The translations under genes and the position numbers were made by a program. Shown here one piece after another: positions 1-8,458 of a stretch of DNA of 32,321 nt (the stretch's first letter is position 1; each line of letters opens with the position of its first letter). Origin of the DNA: Lachnospiraceae bacterium (lineage in GTDB: Bacteria > Bacillota > Clostridia > Lachnospirales > Lachnospiraceae); contig JALERL010000029.1 of assembly GCA_022764465.1 (NCBI GenBank), positions 1-32,321 of the forward strand, given 5' to 3'. Below the pieces are notes generated by a model that saw only the letters and a list, made by a program, of their open reading frames with translations, searched no databases and was not told where the DNA came from.

Positions 1-537
1 TTTCTTACCAGTCTTACCAACTTTACGTCTAATAACTTCATCAGCATATTTGATACCTTTTCCTTTGTAAGGTTCAGGTCTTCTCTTATCTCTGATTTCA
101 GCTGCGTACTGGCCAACTTTTTCTTTATCGATACCTTTGATAGTAATTTTGTTACCATCCACTACAGACTCTAATCCTTCCGGATCAGTCATCTCTACCG
201 GATGAGAATATCCAAGGCTTAATGTTAACTTGTTACCGGATTTTGCAACCTTGTAACCTACACCGTTAACCTCTAATTCCTTTGTAAATCCATCAGTTAC
301 ACCAACAACCATGTTGTGGATTAAGGTTCTTGTTAAACCATGTAAAGATTTCATTTTCTTTAAATCATTTGGTCTTGTAACGGTTACTTCAGAACCCTCA
401 ACTTTGATTTCCATCTCTGATGGTAATACTCTGCTTAATGTTCCTTTAGGACCCTTTACAGTCACCTGATTATTTTCTGCAACTTCTACAGTTACGCCTG
501 CAGGAATTGCGATTGGCATTCTTCCTATACGTGACAT
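1..537 (-). CDS. rplF: 50S ribosomal protein L6 (3' end at the window edge)
   Basis: Minus-strand frame opening with ATG at 537 and running to base 1 without a stop, exactly 179 codons. The start [12 protein letters not shown] and the ending GKTGKK are typical of L6, so probably only the stop codon lies outside the window. L6 is a large-subunit protein near the GTPase-associated region. It belongs to the spc part of the operon, downstream of rpsH across an unusually long spacer. The start has an AGGAGG site a few bases upstream. Confidence 0.95.
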   Translation of the reverse strand, partial: MSRIGRMPIAIPAGVTVEVAENNQVTVKGPKGTLSRVLPSEMEIKVEGSEVTVTRPNDLKKMKSLHGLTRTLIHNMVVGVTDGFTKELEVNGVGYKVAKSGNKLTLSLGYSHPVEMTDPEGLESVVDGNKITIKGIDKEKVGQYAAEIRDKRRPEPYKGKGIKYADEVIRRKVGKTGKK

Positions 538-698
538 GCCCGTACCTCCTGTTTTGTATTGAATGGCTTACGCCATTGCCGCATTGTTCTTAGTTACATC
601 TATGAGTATGTCCGCTTCTACAAGCGGATTATACTTCTTGATATCTGGGGTGTTCCTTACCAGAGAGCCTCTGATAAGAAACCTGTGCAAGAAAATTC
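538..698 (-). other. Structured spacer between rpsH and rplF with three hairpins
   Basis: This 161-bp spacer is long for a ribosomal protein operon. Read on the transcribed minus strand it holds three hairpins. The first is a 13-bp stem with two G-U pairs (653-681, 3-nt loop). The second is a perfect 7-bp stem with a 4-nt loop (611-628). The third is a perfect 6-bp stem AATGGC/GCCATT with a GTAA (GNRA) loop (562-577), just ahead of the rplF ribosome binding site. No protein is supported here. The hairpins could be processing sites, transcript stabilisers or protein-binding sites; which is not visible. Confidence 0.6.
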
Positions 699-1103
699 CT
701 ACCAAACAAATGCAAGAACTTCTCCACCGACCTGAAGCTTACGAGCTTCCTTGTCTGTAATAATTCCCTGGTTTGTAGAAAGAATAGCAATACCTAAACC
801 ACCAAGTACCTTAGGAAGATTCTCTTTACCAGCGTATACACGAAGACCAGGTTTGGAAATTCTCTTAATACCTGTGATAATCTTTTCGTTCTTATCAGCA
901 CCGTATTTTAATGTAACACGGATTGTCTTAACGATACCATCTTCAATGATTTCATATTTTGCGATGTATCCTTCTCTTACCAGAATATCAGCAATTGCTA
1001 CTTTCATCTTGGAAGACGGGATATCAACTGTATCATGTTTCGCAGTATTTGCATTACGGATTCTTGTAAGCATATCTGCAATTGGATCACTAGTCATTGT
1101 CAT
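699..1103 (-). CDS. rpsH: 30S ribosomal protein S8
   Basis: 134 residues, normal for S8, with the family N-terminus [15 protein letters not shown] and a C-terminal segment ending [10 protein letters not shown]8 binds the central domain of 16S rRNA and is needed early in small-subunit assembly. In E. coli it is also the translational repressor of the spc operon; whether that holds here is not visible. The chosen start is 12 bases after AAAGGAGG. An ATG two codons later (1097) is an alternative. It follows rpsN by 22 bp and precedes a structured spacer. Confidence 0.97.
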   Translation of the reverse strand: MTMTSDPIADMLTRIRNANTAKHDTVDIPSSKMKVAIADILVREGYIAKYEIIEDGIVKTIRVTLKYGADKNEKIITGIKRISKPGLRVYAGKENLPKVLGGLGIAILSTNQGIITDKEARKLQVGGEVLAFVW

Positions 1104-1125
1104 GATGTGTTTTTCCTCCTTTATT

Positions 1126-1311
1126 TTACCAGCTTGCTTTCTTTACGCCCGGAATTTCGCCCTTGTAAGCTAATTCACGGAAGCAAACTCTACAAATGCC
1201 GTATTTTCTTAAATATGCATGTGGACGTCCACAGATTCTGCAACGGTTGTATTCTCTGGAAGAGAATTTCTGTTTACGCTGCTGCTTTACTTTCATAGAA
1301 GTCTTTGCCAT
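1126..1311 (-). CDS. rpsZ: 30S ribosomal protein S14, zinc-binding (type Z)
   Basis: 61 residues, the size of the short zinc form of S14. It carries two CxxC pairs (CRIC and CRVC) that hold one zinc ion, and opens [16 protein letters not shown]. It acts in the head of the small subunit. The zinc form is the usual version in Firmicutes; some species also carry a zinc-free paralogue elsewhere. It lies between rplE (17 bp upstream) and rpsH. The start has AGGAGG at good spacing. Confidence 0.97.
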   Translation of the reverse strand: MAKTSMKVKQQRKQKFSSREYNRCRICGRPHAYLRKYGICRVCFRELAYKGEIPGVKKASW

Positions 1312-1328
1312 TTGAATTCCCTCCTGTC

Positions 1329-1868
1329 TTATTTGGCGAATGGCATATTGAACTGAGTCAATAATTCGCGAGCTTCCTCGTCTGTCTTTGCTGTAGTAAC
1401 GAAGATAATGTCCATACCTCTGACCTTATCTACCTTATCGTACTCAATTTCAGGGAAGATTAACTGCTCTTTGATACCAAGTGCGTAGTTACCTCTGCCA
1501 TCAAATGCGTTAGGATTTACACCTCTGAAGTCACGTACTCGAGGTAATGCTAAGTTCACAAGACGATCTAAGAACTCATACATTTTATCTCCTCTTAAGG
1601 TTACTTTACATCCGATCGGCATACCTTCTCTTAATTTGAAGTTAGCGATTGAATTCTTTGCTTTTGTTGTTACAGGCTTCTGACCTGCGATAGTCTCCAT
1701 ATCTTTCATGGCTGTCTCTAAAACCTTAGCGTTTTCTTTGGCTTCACCAACACCCATGTTGATAACGATTTTGGAAAGCTTTGGTACTTCCATCATATTT
1801 TTATATCCGAACTTTTTGACCATAGCATCTACGATCTCATTCTGGTACTGATCTTTAAGTCTACTCAA
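1329..1868 (-). CDS. rplE: 50S ribosomal protein L5
   Basis: 179 residues, the family's normal length. L5 binds 5S rRNA in the central protuberance. Family segments include [14 protein letters not shown] near the N-terminus and [16 protein letters not shown] in the second half. The start codon is TTG, preceded by AGGAGG eight bases upstream; the next in-frame starts would cut into conserved sequence. It sits 23 bp after rplX. Confidence 0.97.
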   Translation of the reverse strand: MSRLKDQYQNEIVDAMVKKFGYKNMMEVPKLSKIVINMGVGEAKENAKVLETAMKDMETIAGQKPVTTKAKNSIANFKLREGMPIGCKVTLRGDKMYEFLDRLVNLALPRVRDFRGVNPNAFDGRGNYALGIKEQLIFPEIEYDKVDKVRGMDIIFVTTAKTDEEARELLTQFNMPFAK

Positions 1869-1891
1869 CGTTTTGGACCTCCTCTCCTGAA

Positions 1892-2203
1892 TTAATCGAT
1901 TACATCACCTGTTGATTTTGCGAAACGGACTTTCTTATCTCCATCCATCTTGAAACCAACTCTTGTAGCCTGACCTTTGTGAAGGTACATTACGTTAGAA
2001 GCATCGATTGGTCCTTCCTGATGAATGATTCCGCCCTGCTGGTTTGTCATGCTTGGCTTAGCATGCTTTGTTACCATGTTGATACCTTCAACAAGCAGAG
2101 TTCCGTCTTTCTTATTAACAGCGATTACTTTGCCTTCTTTGTCTTTATCTTTTCCTGCGATAACCTTAACGGTATCACCCTTTTTGATCTTTAAACTTGC
2201 CAT
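1892..2203 (-). CDS. rplX: 50S ribosomal protein L24
   Basis: 103 residues. It has an N-terminal KOW motif ([20 protein letters not shown]), which contacts 23S rRNA during the start of large-subunit assembly. The length and the segment [16 protein letters not shown] are typical. ATG is preceded by AGGAGG. It follows rplN by 11 bp, in the conserved order rplN-rplX-rplE. Confidence 0.97.
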   Translation of the reverse strand: MASLKIKKGDTVKVIAGKDKDKEGKVIAVNKKDGTLLVEGINMVTKHAKPSMTNQQGGIIHQEGPIDASNVMYLHKGQATRVGFKMDGDKKVRFAKSTGDVID

Positions 2204-2214
2204 TCTGATACCTC

Positions 2215-2583
2215 CTATAATACTTCTGGAGCCAGAGAAACAATTTTCATAAACTGTTTTTCACGAAGCTCTCTTGCTACTGGTCCAAAAATACGTGTAC
2301 CTTTTGGAGTTTTGTCATCTTTGATAATAACTGCAGCGTTCTCATCAAACTTGATGTAAGAACCGTCTTTACGACGAGCACCTTTTACTGTACGTACGAC
2401 AACTGCTTTTACTACGTCACCTTTTTTTACAACGCCACCTGGTGTTGCATCTTTAACAGTAGCAGTAATTATATCACCGATATTTGCATATCTTCTGGTT
2501 GAACCGCCCATAACACGAATGCAGAGTAATTCTTTTGCTCCAGTGTTATCAGCAACCTTAAGTCTGGTTTCCTGTTGTACCAT
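2215..2583 (-). CDS. rplN: 50S ribosomal protein L14
   Basis: 122 residues, exactly the family length, opening [18 protein letters not shown]. The conserved segment [14 protein letters not shown] lies in the middle. L14 sits at the subunit interface and forms an inter-subunit bridge. ATG follows an AAGGAGG site. It lies 18 bp after rpsQ. Confidence 0.98.
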   Translation of the reverse strand: MVQQETRLKVADNTGAKELLCIRVMGGSTRRYANIGDIITATVKDATPGGVVKKGDVVKAVVVRTVKGARRKDGSYIKFDENAAVIIKDDKTPKGTRIFGPVARELREKQFMKIVSLAPEVL

Positions 2584-2601
2584 GCCGGTAGCCTCCTTCT
2601 A

Positions 2602-2859
2602 TTATTTCGCTCTTTCCATGATCTCTACAAGTCTCCATCTCTTATCTTTAGAGAGTGGTCTTGTTTCCATTACTCTGACTGTATCACCGATCTTACATTC
2701 GTTGTTCTCGTCATGAGCTTTTAATTTATAAGTTTTCTTAACGATTTTGTTGTATAATGCATGTCTTACATTGTCTTTTACTGCAACTACGATAGTCTTA
2801 TCCATCTTGTCACTTACAACAACGCCAACACGTGTTTTTCTAAGATTTCTTTCTTCCAC
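2602..2859 (-). CDS. rpsQ: 30S ribosomal protein S17
   Basis: 85 residues with the S17 core [18 protein letters not shown] and [21 protein letters not shown]17 is a primary 16S rRNA-binding protein with an OB fold. The start is GTG at 2859, after AAAGGAG at normal spacing; no ATG is available near it. It lies 29 bp after rpmC. Confidence 0.97.
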   Translation of the reverse strand: MEERNLRKTRVGVVVSDKMDKTIVVAVKDNVRHALYNKIVKKTYKLKAHDENNECKIGDTVRVMETRPLSKDKRWRLVEIMERAK

Positions 2860-2888
2860 GATTGAATCTCCTTTCTGCTAGGATAGTA

Positions 2889-3098
2889 TTATTCAGCAAC
2901 GCTTTCTTTCTGAGTGATAACTGTCTGAATTCTTGCGATGTTCTTACGAACCTCTTTGATTCTGCTTGTGTTATCTAACTGGTTTGTTGCATTCTGGAAT
3001 CTCAAATTGAAAAGCTCTTTTTTCGCTTCAACCAACTGCATCTTTAAATCTGCAGCGGACTGTGTGTTTAATTCTTCTAAATATTTACTAGTTTTCAT
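2889..3098 (-). CDS. rpmC: 50S ribosomal protein L29
   Basis: 69 residues counted from ATG at 3098. An in-frame GTG exists at 3107, but the Shine-Dalgarno AAGGCGG lies right against that codon and at proper distance (about 8 bases) from the ATG, so the ATG is chosen. The protein is a short helical hairpin, with family segments [21 protein letters not shown]29 lies near the nascent-chain exit tunnel. It overlaps the end of rplP by 11 bp, which suggests translational coupling. Confidence 0.95.
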   Translation of the reverse strand: MKTSKYLEELNTQSAADLKMQLVEAKKELFNLRFQNATNQLDNTSRIKEVRKNIARIQTVITQKESVAE

Positions 3099-3525
3099 TT
3101 GATTCACCGCCTTCTAAGTCTGCACGTGAAACTACTTTACATTTACAAGGTAATTTATGTGTAGCAAGACGTAATGCTTCTTTTGCAATCTCGTCAGATA
3201 CATCGGAGATCTCGAATAATACACGTCCTGGTTTAACTACAGCTACCCAGTATTCTAATGTTCCTTTTCCGGAACCCATACGTGTTTCAGCTGGTTTTGC
3301 AGTTACTGGTTTATCTGGGAAAATTTTGATCCAAACTTTACCACCACGTTTGATATATCTTGTCATGGCGATACGGGCTGCCTCGATCTGGTTAGATCTG
3401 ATCCAGCATGGCTCCATAGCCACGATACCGTAAGAACCATTTGTAATTCTGTTACCTCTCATCGCTTTTCCGGTCATTGTTCCACGGAACTGTTTACGAT
3501 GTTTAACTCTCTTAGGCATTAACAT
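3088..3525 (-). CDS. rplP: 50S ribosomal protein L16
   Basis: 145 residues opening [15 protein letters not shown], the usual L16 start, with the conserved core [20 protein letters not shown] and MGSGKG. L16 helps position tRNA at the A site and is needed late in large-subunit assembly. Its ATG overlaps the rpsC stop by one base (TAATG), and its end overlaps rpmC, so three consecutive genes are probably translationally coupled. Confidence 0.98.
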   Translation of the reverse strand: MLMPKRVKHRKQFRGTMTGKAMRGNRITNGSYGIVAMEPCWIRSNQIEAARIAMTRYIKRGGKVWIKIFPDKPVTAKPAETRMGSGKGTLEYWVAVVKPGRVLFEISDVSDEIAKEALRLATHKLPCKCKVVSRADLEGGESNEN

Positions 3526-4181
3526 TACTGAGCTCCTCCTTCCTTATTCGCTTTTGTAGGAAGCACTTCGCCTTTGTAGATCCAAACCTTAACACCAACT
3601 TTACCGTAAGTTGTATCTGCCTCAGCGAATCCATAATCGATATCTGCTCTTAATGTCTGAAGTGGAATAGTACCCTCTGAGTAGAACTCGCTACGAGCCA
3701 TATCTGCTCCACCAAGACGTCCGGAACAAGCTGTTTTGATACCCTTTGCTCCAGCTTTCATACATCTTCCCATGCAGGACTTCATTGCTCTACGGAAAGA
3801 AACACGATTCTCTAACTGTAATGCAATGTTCTCAGCTACTAACTGAGCATCCTTGTCTGGTCTCTTAACTTCTTTGATGTCTACAACAAGCTTCTTATCT
3901 GTAAACTGCTGTAACTCACCTTTGATTCTCTCGATTTCAGCTCCGCCTTTACCGATTACTACACCCGGCTTAGCTGTGTAAAGGATAACCTTTACTCTAT
4001 CAGATGCTCTTTCGATCTCGATCTTAGAAACACCTGCTGCGTATAATTTCTTCTTCAGAAATTTTCTGATGTTATAGTCTTCAACTAAGAAATCAGCAAA
4101 ATCAGATTCTGCGTACCATTTTGAATCCCAATCTTTGATAACGCCGACTCTTAAGCCATGAGGATTAACTTTCTGTCCCAT
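3525..4181 (-). CDS. rpsC: 30S ribosomal protein S3
   Basis: 218 residues. It opens [21 protein letters not shown], the family signature, followed by a type II KH domain with the RNA-binding loop GKGG in [12 protein letters not shown], and a C-terminal domain ending in [11 protein letters not shown]3 lines the mRNA entry channel. It lies 11 bp after rplV and shares a base with rplP. Confidence 0.98.
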   Translation of the reverse strand: MGQKVNPHGLRVGVIKDWDSKWYAESDFADFLVEDYNIRKFLKKKLYAAGVSKIEIERASDRVKVILYTAKPGVVIGKGGAEIERIKGELQQFTDKKLVVDIKEVKRPDKDAQLVAENIALQLENRVSFRRAMKSCMGRCMKAGAKGIKTACSGRLGGADMARSEFYSEGTIPLQTLRADIDYGFAEADTTYGKVGVKVWIYKGEVLPTKANKEGGAQ

Positions 4182-4192
4182 GTTTTCCCTCC

Positions 4193-4579
4193 TTATCTTT
4201 CATTCAGCACGATTGTTAAGTGGCTTGTTCTCTTCTCGATTCTATAAGCTCTACCCTGTGCTCTTGGTCTGATTCTCTTCATTGTTGGTGCCTTACCTGC
4301 GTAGCATTCCTCTACATAAAGGTTTGCTGCATTCATTCCATTGTTGTTCTCAGCATTTGCGATTGCTGACTTTAACAATTTCTCTATAACACTTGAAGCG
4401 TATCTTGGATTGTAGGTTACAATCGCAAGAGCTGTCTCAACATCTTTTCCGCGGATAGCATCTAATACGAAACAAGCTTTCTGAACTGACATTCTAGCAT
4501 AAGATAACTTAGCTGAAGGTCTTGTATCTTTTACTGCGTTTCTCTCTCTCTTAATCTGGGATCTATGTCCTTTTGCCAT
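4193..4579 (-). CDS. rplV: 50S ribosomal protein L22
   Basis: 128 residues, a little longer than the roughly 110-residue core because of a basic N-terminal extension ([20 protein letters not shown]) before the conserved [14 protein letters not shown]. The C-terminal part carries the beta-hairpin region that reaches the exit tunnel ([15 protein letters not shown]), where macrolide-resistance changes occur in other species. It lies 29 bp after rpsS. Confidence 0.97.
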   Translation of the reverse strand: MAKGHRSQIKRERNAVKDTRPSAKLSYARMSVQKACFVLDAIRGKDVETALAIVTYNPRYASSVIEKLLKSAIANAENNNGMNAANLYVEECYAGKAPTMKRIRPRAQGRAYRIEKRTSHLTIVLNER

Positions 4580-4608
4580 GAGTGAAACCTCCTTTCAAAA
4601 AGTTCTAT

Positions 4609-4890
4609 TTATCTAACGCCTGATTTCTTCTCGTCTTTGCCATGGCCTCTGTAAGTTCTTGTTGCTACGAACTCACCAAGCTTGTGTCCAACCATGTCCT
4701 CTGTAACATATACAGGTACATGCTTTCTTCCATCATGAACAGCGATTGTGTGTCCAACGAAGGAAGGGAAAATTGTAGAACGACGTGACCATGTTTTAAT
4801 AACTGTTTTATCACCAGCTGCATTCATAGCATCTACTTTTTTCAGTAAGCTCTCATCTGCAAATGGTCCTTTTTTAAGTGATCTTGCCAT
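4609..4890 (-). CDS. rpsS: 30S ribosomal protein S19
   Basis: 93 residues opening [19 protein letters not shown], with the family segments [21 protein letters not shown] and [20 protein letters not shown]19 sits in the head of the small subunit with S13. ATG is preceded by AGGAGG. It lies 18 bp after rplB. Confidence 0.98.
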   Translation of the reverse strand: MARSLKKGPFADESLLKKVDAMNAAGDKTVIKTWSRRSTIFPSFVGHTIAVHDGRKHVPVYVTEDMVGHKLGEFVATRTYRGHGKDEKKSGVR

Positions 4891-4908
4891 TATTCTTCCT
4901 CCTATCTA

Positions 4909-5751
4909 CTATTTAATAGCTCTACCGTCTCTTCTTCTTACAATCAGCTTGTTAGAAGATTTTTTCTTCTTACGTGTCTTAAGTCCAAGAGCAGGCTTGC
5001 CCCATGGTGTACATGGACCTGGACGTCCGACTGGTGCCTTACCTTCACCACCACCGTGTGGATGGTCATTCGGGTTCATAACAGAACCACGTACTGTCGG
5101 GCGGATACCCATGTGACGCTTACGTCCTGCTTTACCAATGTTTACAAGGCTGTGATCACCGTTTCCGATAACACCGATTGTAGCACGGCAGTTCAGAGGA
5201 ACCATTCTCATCTCGCCGGAAGGAAGTCTTAATGTTGCATATTTTCCTTCTTTTGCCATTAACTGAGCAGCCATACCAGCTGAACGTACTAACTGTCCGC
5301 CCTTACCAGCATATAACTCAATGTTGTGTACCTGTGTACCTACCGGGATGTTCTCAAGTGGTAAGCAGTTACCAACTCTGACTTCAGCTTCTGGTCCGTT
5401 CATAACCTTCATTCCATCTGTTAAACCTTCTGGAGCAAGGATGTATGCTTTCTGACCATCTGCGTAACAGATCAAAGCGATGTTTGCTGTTCTGTTTGGA
5501 TCGTACTCGATTCCCATAACAGTTGCTTCGATTCCGTCTTTTCTTCTCTTGAAGTCGATGATTCTATATTTTCTTCTGTTTCCACCACCCTGGTGTCTAA
5601 CTGTAATTTTACCCTGATTGTTACGACCGGAATTCTTCTTTAAAGAAGTTACAAGTGATTTTTCTGGTGTAGTCTTTGTAATCTCAGAGAAATCAGATCC
5701 AGTCATATTTCTTCTGGAAGGTGTATATGGGTTATATGTTTTGATTCCCAT
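4909..5751 (-). CDS. rplB: 50S ribosomal protein L2
   Basis: 280 residues, near the family's usual 275. It shows the conserved C-terminal segment [12 protein letters not shown], which includes the histidine next to the peptidyl transferase centre, and the N-terminal RNA-binding domain with [13 protein letters not shown]2 is required for subunit association and peptidyl transfer. It follows a 94-bp spacer after rplW that holds a perfect hairpin. Confidence 0.98.
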   Translation of the reverse strand: MGIKTYNPYTPSRRNMTGSDFSEITKTTPEKSLVTSLKKNSGRNNQGKITVRHQGGGNRRKYRIIDFKRRKDGIEATVMGIEYDPNRTANIALICYADGQKAYILAPEGLTDGMKVMNGPEAEVRVGNCLPLENIPVGTQVHNIELYAGKGGQLVRSAGMAAQLMAKEGKYATLRLPSGEMRMVPLNCRATIGVIGNGDHSLVNIGKAGRKRHMGIRPTVRGSVMNPNDHPHGGGEGKAPVGRPGPCTPWGKPALGLKTRKKKKSSNKLIVRRRDGRAIK

Positions 5752-5845
5752 TTTCGTTCTCCTTTCGATGTGTTTAAGTTTATTATCGCACTTTACTGTG
5801 CTTAATTATCGTTCCATGCAATGAATTTCACTTGCGAAATTCTAT
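5752..5845 (-). other. Structured spacer between rplW and rplB
   Basis: A 94-bp gap inside an otherwise tightly packed operon. On the minus strand it contains a perfect 7-bp inverted repeat, GAATTTC/GAAATTC with a 6-nt loop (5823-5842), and a smaller GCAC/GTGC hairpin nearer rplB. There is no T-run, so neither looks like a terminator. No small ORF with a ribosome binding site was found. Confidence 0.55.
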
Positions 5846-6145
5846 TTACAGGCCAGCGAAGATCTCGATATCTGCACTGTCAGCTGTCAACTGAACGATT
5901 GCTTTCTTAGTCTTAGCAGTTTTTCCTACTACAGCGCCACGTCTCTTAGACTTGCCTTCCATGTTCATTGTGTTAACCTTTGCAACCTTAACACCATCGA
6001 ACATCTTCTCAACTGCTTCTTTGATCATTGCTTTGTTTGATTCTGGATGAACTAAGAAAGTGTATTTCTTCTCGCTCATAGCGTTCATACTCTTCTCGGT
6101 TACTACCGGTTTGAGGATTACATCATAGTACTGAATGTTTGCCAT
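5846..6145 (-). CDS. rplW: 50S ribosomal protein L23
   Basis: 99 residues opening [20 protein letters not shown], with the segment [24 protein letters not shown]23 sits at the tunnel exit, where it docks trigger factor and signal recognition particle. Its ATG overlaps the rplD stop by one base (TAATG), which suggests coupled translation with L4. Confidence 0.98.
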   Translation of the reverse strand: MANIQYYDVILKPVVTEKSMNAMSEKKYTFLVHPESNKAMIKEAVEKMFDGVKVAKVNTMNMEGKSKRRGAVVGKTAKTKKAIVQLTADSADIEIFAGL

Positions 6146-6765
6146 TATGCATATACCTCCTCGATTGTTGCAACTGCTGCCTTTGTAGCAACAACTGTGT
6201 CATACTTTAATACATCAAATACGTTAAGTTCATTTGTCTGAGCTGTCTTAACTGTTGCGATGTTCTTAGCAGAAGCGATTACGTTTGCATCCATATCGTT
6301 TAATACTACTAATGCCTTCTCAACGTTTAAGTTCTTCATAACCTCAGCAAACTTCTTTGTCTTGATCTCGTCTAACTTCAGATCATCAACAACGATGAAT
6401 TTGCTTTCCTGAACTCTTGTTGTAAGAGCGGACTTTAATGCTGCTCTCTTCTCTTTCTTATTCAGCTTAAAAGAATAATCTCTTGGAACCGGAGCGAATA
6501 CTGTACCGCCGCCTGTCCACTGTGGAGCTCTGGTTGAACCCTGTCTTGCATGACCAGTTCCCTTCTGTCTCCAAGGTTTTCTTCCACCGCCGCGAACTTC
6601 AGAACGTGTCTTAGCTTTCTGTGTTCCCTGACGATTGTTTGCAAGCTGCTGAACTACTGCCATGTGTACTAAGTGTTCGTTAACTTCAACACCGAATACT
6701 GCATCGTTTAAATCCATGCTGCCTACTTCTTTGCCTTCCATATTATAAACAGATACTGTAGCCAT
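6145..6765 (-). CDS. rplD: 50S ribosomal protein L4
   Basis: 206 residues, the family's usual length. The tunnel loop is visible as [20 protein letters not shown] followed by [19 protein letters not shown]. In E. coli L4 also represses its own S10 operon by binding the leader. A long leader precedes rpsJ here (7875-8113), so similar control is possible but not shown. It lies 29 bp after rplC. Confidence 0.98.
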   Translation of the reverse strand: MATVSVYNMEGKEVGSMDLNDAVFGVEVNEHLVHMAVVQQLANNRQGTQKAKTRSEVRGGGRKPWRQKGTGHARQGSTRAPQWTGGGTVFAPVPRDYSFKLNKKEKRAALKSALTTRVQESKFIVVDDLKLDEIKTKKFAEVMKNLNVEKALVVLNDMDANVIASAKNIATVKTAQTNELNVFDVLKYDTVVATKAAVATIEEVYA

Positions 6766-6794
6766 CTGTGTGATCCTCCTTTCTTAAATTAGCA

Positions 6795-7478
6795 CTATTT
6801 GCCTGCTTTAACTGTTTCTTTGATTGTTACTAATGATTTCTTAGGTCCTGGAACAGCACCCTTGATTAACAGCAGGTTGTTCTCAGCATCAACTCTTACA
6901 ACCTCGAGGTTCTGAGTTGTTACCTTTACACATCCCATATGTCCTGGCATTCCTTTTCCCTTAAATACACGGCTAGGTGTAGAACAGGAACCATTGGAAC
7001 CCTGATGACGATGGAATTTAGAACCGTGAGCCATAGGTCCTCTATGCTGACCATATCTCTTAATAGCGCCCTGGAATCCTTTACCTTTTGAAATTGCAGT
7101 TGCGTCTACTTTGTCGCCTTCTGCAAAGATGTCAGCTTTGATCTCGTCTGCTAACTTGTAATCCTCAGCGTTCTCAAACTTGAACTCTCTGACAAATCTC
7201 TTACCGGATACACCAGCTTTATCAAAATGTCCTTTTTCAGCTTTGTTAACACCATGTCTGTTTCTGATTTCTTTTTTGCCGTTAGCGTCTTTGTTGACGA
7301 TCTTCTCTTTCTTGTCAACGAAACCAACCTGTACTGCGCTGTAACCGTCATTCTCTACGGTCTTAACCTGTGTTACTACACATGGTCCAGCCTGTAATAC
7401 AGTAACCGGTACTAATACGCCGTCTGCGTTGAAGATTTGAGTCATTCCGACTTTTGTTGCTAAAATTGCTTTCTTCAT
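6795..7478 (-). CDS. rplC: 50S ribosomal protein L3
   Basis: 227 residues, about 15-20 longer than the common bacterial form because of a lysine-rich insertion around residues 56-90 ([20 protein letters not shown]). Conserved ends are present: [16 protein letters not shown] at the start, and the loop [19 protein letters not shown] that reaches the peptidyl transferase centre. L3 starts large-subunit assembly. It follows an 84-bp structured spacer after rpsJ. Confidence 0.98.
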   Translation of the reverse strand: MKKAILATKVGMTQIFNADGVLVPVTVLQAGPCVVTQVKTVENDGYSAVQVGFVDKKEKIVNKDANGKKEIRNRHGVNKAEKGHFDKAGVSGKRFVREFKFENAEDYKLADEIKADIFAEGDKVDATAISKGKGFQGAIKRYGQHRGPMAHGSKFHRHQGSNGSCSTPSRVFKGKGMPGHMGCVKVTTQNLEVVRVDAENNLLLIKGAVPGPKKSLVTIKETVKAGK

Positions 7479-7562
7479 TCTTTCTTTCCTCCTGTTTTTC
7501 TACAGCGGAACGCATTCGCGTTCATCCTAGAAAGCCGATTGGCTCCTCAGGATCTTTTGACT
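7479..7562 (-). other. Structured spacer between rpsJ and rplC
   Basis: An 84-bp spacer with two hairpins on the transcribed strand: GAACGC/GCGTTC with a 4-nt loop (7508-7523, perfect 6 bp) and AGCC/GGCT with a 4-nt loop (7533-7544). No T-run follows, so these are not terminators. The rplC ribosome binding site lies just after them. Confidence 0.5.
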
Positions 7563-7874
7563 TTATTTCATTTTGATATCGATGTAAACACCTGCTGGCA
7601 TCTCTAATCTTGATAATGCGTCAACAGTCTTCTGTGTTGGTGCAATGATATCAATAAGTCTCTTATGAGTTCTCTGCTCGAACTGCTCTCTGGAATCTTT
7701 GTACTTGTGTACAGCTCTAAGAATTGTAACTACCTCTTTCTTAGTTGGAAGTGGTACTGGTCCACTCACCTGTGATCCGTTTTTCTTTACAGTCTCGATG
7801 ATTTTTTTTGCTGATGAATCTACTAATTCGTGATCATAAGCTTTTAATGTGATTCTCATTACTTGACTTGCCAT
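7563..7874 (-). CDS. rpsJ: 30S ribosomal protein S10
   Basis: 103 residues, the family length. It has the conserved [15 protein letters not shown] and [26 protein letters not shown], and ends in the [20 protein letters not shown] region. S10 is part of the small-subunit head and, as NusE, a transcription antitermination factor. It is the first gene of the operon. Its ATG lies 9 bases after AAAAGGAGG, behind a long leader. Confidence 0.98.
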   Translation of the reverse strand: MASQVMRITLKAYDHELVDSSAKKIIETVKKNGSQVSGPVPLPTKKEVVTILRAVHKYKDSREQFEQRTHKRLIDIIAPTQKTVDALSRLEMPAGVYIDIKMK

Positions 7875-8113
7875 AAAAAAAGTCGCCTCCTTTTCGCACT
7901 TTTAATTTCAGTACGACAAGCGGTGACTGTACACTCTCCCGTGTGTGTCCTCTGCATTCAGATTCAAACGCACGTTGTTTCTACTCTCATGTTTTGTAGA
8001 TGTTATTCGTGATACAGTGACTTGTCGCCAGTTTCCTAACTTGACATTCGCTCCACGGAAAACCTGCCACATGGGCAGCAACCTCACGCTTCTACGCTAT
8101 CAATGTCACAGCA
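7875..8113 (-). promoter_or_regulatory. S10 operon leader, about 240 nt
   Basis: The stretch between the predicted start of transcription near 8113 and the rpsJ start. Visible hairpins on the minus strand are CTGCC/GGCAG with a 5-nt loop and TGCGTT/AATGCA with an 8-nt loop, plus a possible 6-bp long-range pairing ACTGTA/TACAGT. No T-rich terminator is evident. L4-mediated control of S10 leaders is established in E. coli; control of this leader by L4 is only an inference. Confidence 0.5.
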
Positions 8114-8119
8114 AGTATT

Positions 8120-8148
8120 ACTATACACGATAACATCAACGATTGCAA
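8120..8148 (-). promoter_or_regulatory. Promoter of the S10-spc operon
   Basis: On the minus strand, -35 TTGCAA (8143-8148), a 17-bp spacer and -10 TATAGT (8120-8125). It is the best sigma-A match upstream of rpsJ. Predicted transcription start is near 8113. Confidence 0.75.
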
Positions 8149-8189
8149 GTACTTTTATATAAAAATTGTACTTTTTTACGTACACTACG

Positions 8190-8411
8190 AGCGGTGCACA
8201 GAAGAATAGGTATAAGATTGCCGGGAGCTTGCTCACAGGCAGGCTTATATCTATTCTTTTGTATAGCGCGACAGCGCGAAATGAGCATGCAGCGCAATGC
8301 GAATTGCACCGCCCGTTTTCTCCATTCCTCTGCTTACCGCGACAGCGCGAAATGAGCATGCTTTCTTTTATATTGTATAGGAAGAAACCCGCACACTCTC
8401 GTATACGGGTT
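8190..8411. repeat. Structured intergenic region with 24-bp direct repeats and nested inverted repeats
   Basis: Between the S10 promoter and putP. A perfect 24-bp direct repeat beginning CGCGACAGCGCG occurs at 8267-8290 and 8338-8361 (period 71 bp). A 15-bp hairpin with one G-T pair and one wobble end spans 8202-8258. An 8-bp inverted repeat GCGGTGCA/TGCACCGC (8191-8198 and 8305-8312) encloses that hairpin, the first direct repeat and a GCAAT/ATTGC stem with a GCGA loop. A further 6-bp inverted repeat AACCCG/CGGGTT lies at 8386-8411 and could act as a weak putP terminator. No convincing protein is encoded. It could be a repeat family remnant or a small RNA. Confidence 0.6.
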
Positions 8412-8458
8412 CCTCTTATCTGCTTCTTTTTTATTTTATATTCCGCAGTACCGGCTCA

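Noticed and set aside
1..537. Truncated or damaged rplF
   Set aside because: The frame is intact over 179 codons and ends as L6 normally does; only the window edge cuts it.
3099..3107. GTG start for rpmC at 3107
   Set aside because: The Shine-Dalgarno abuts this codon; the ATG at 3098 has proper spacing.
8267..8361. CRISPR array from the repeated 24-mer
   Set aside because: Only two copies, unequal flanks and no cas genes.
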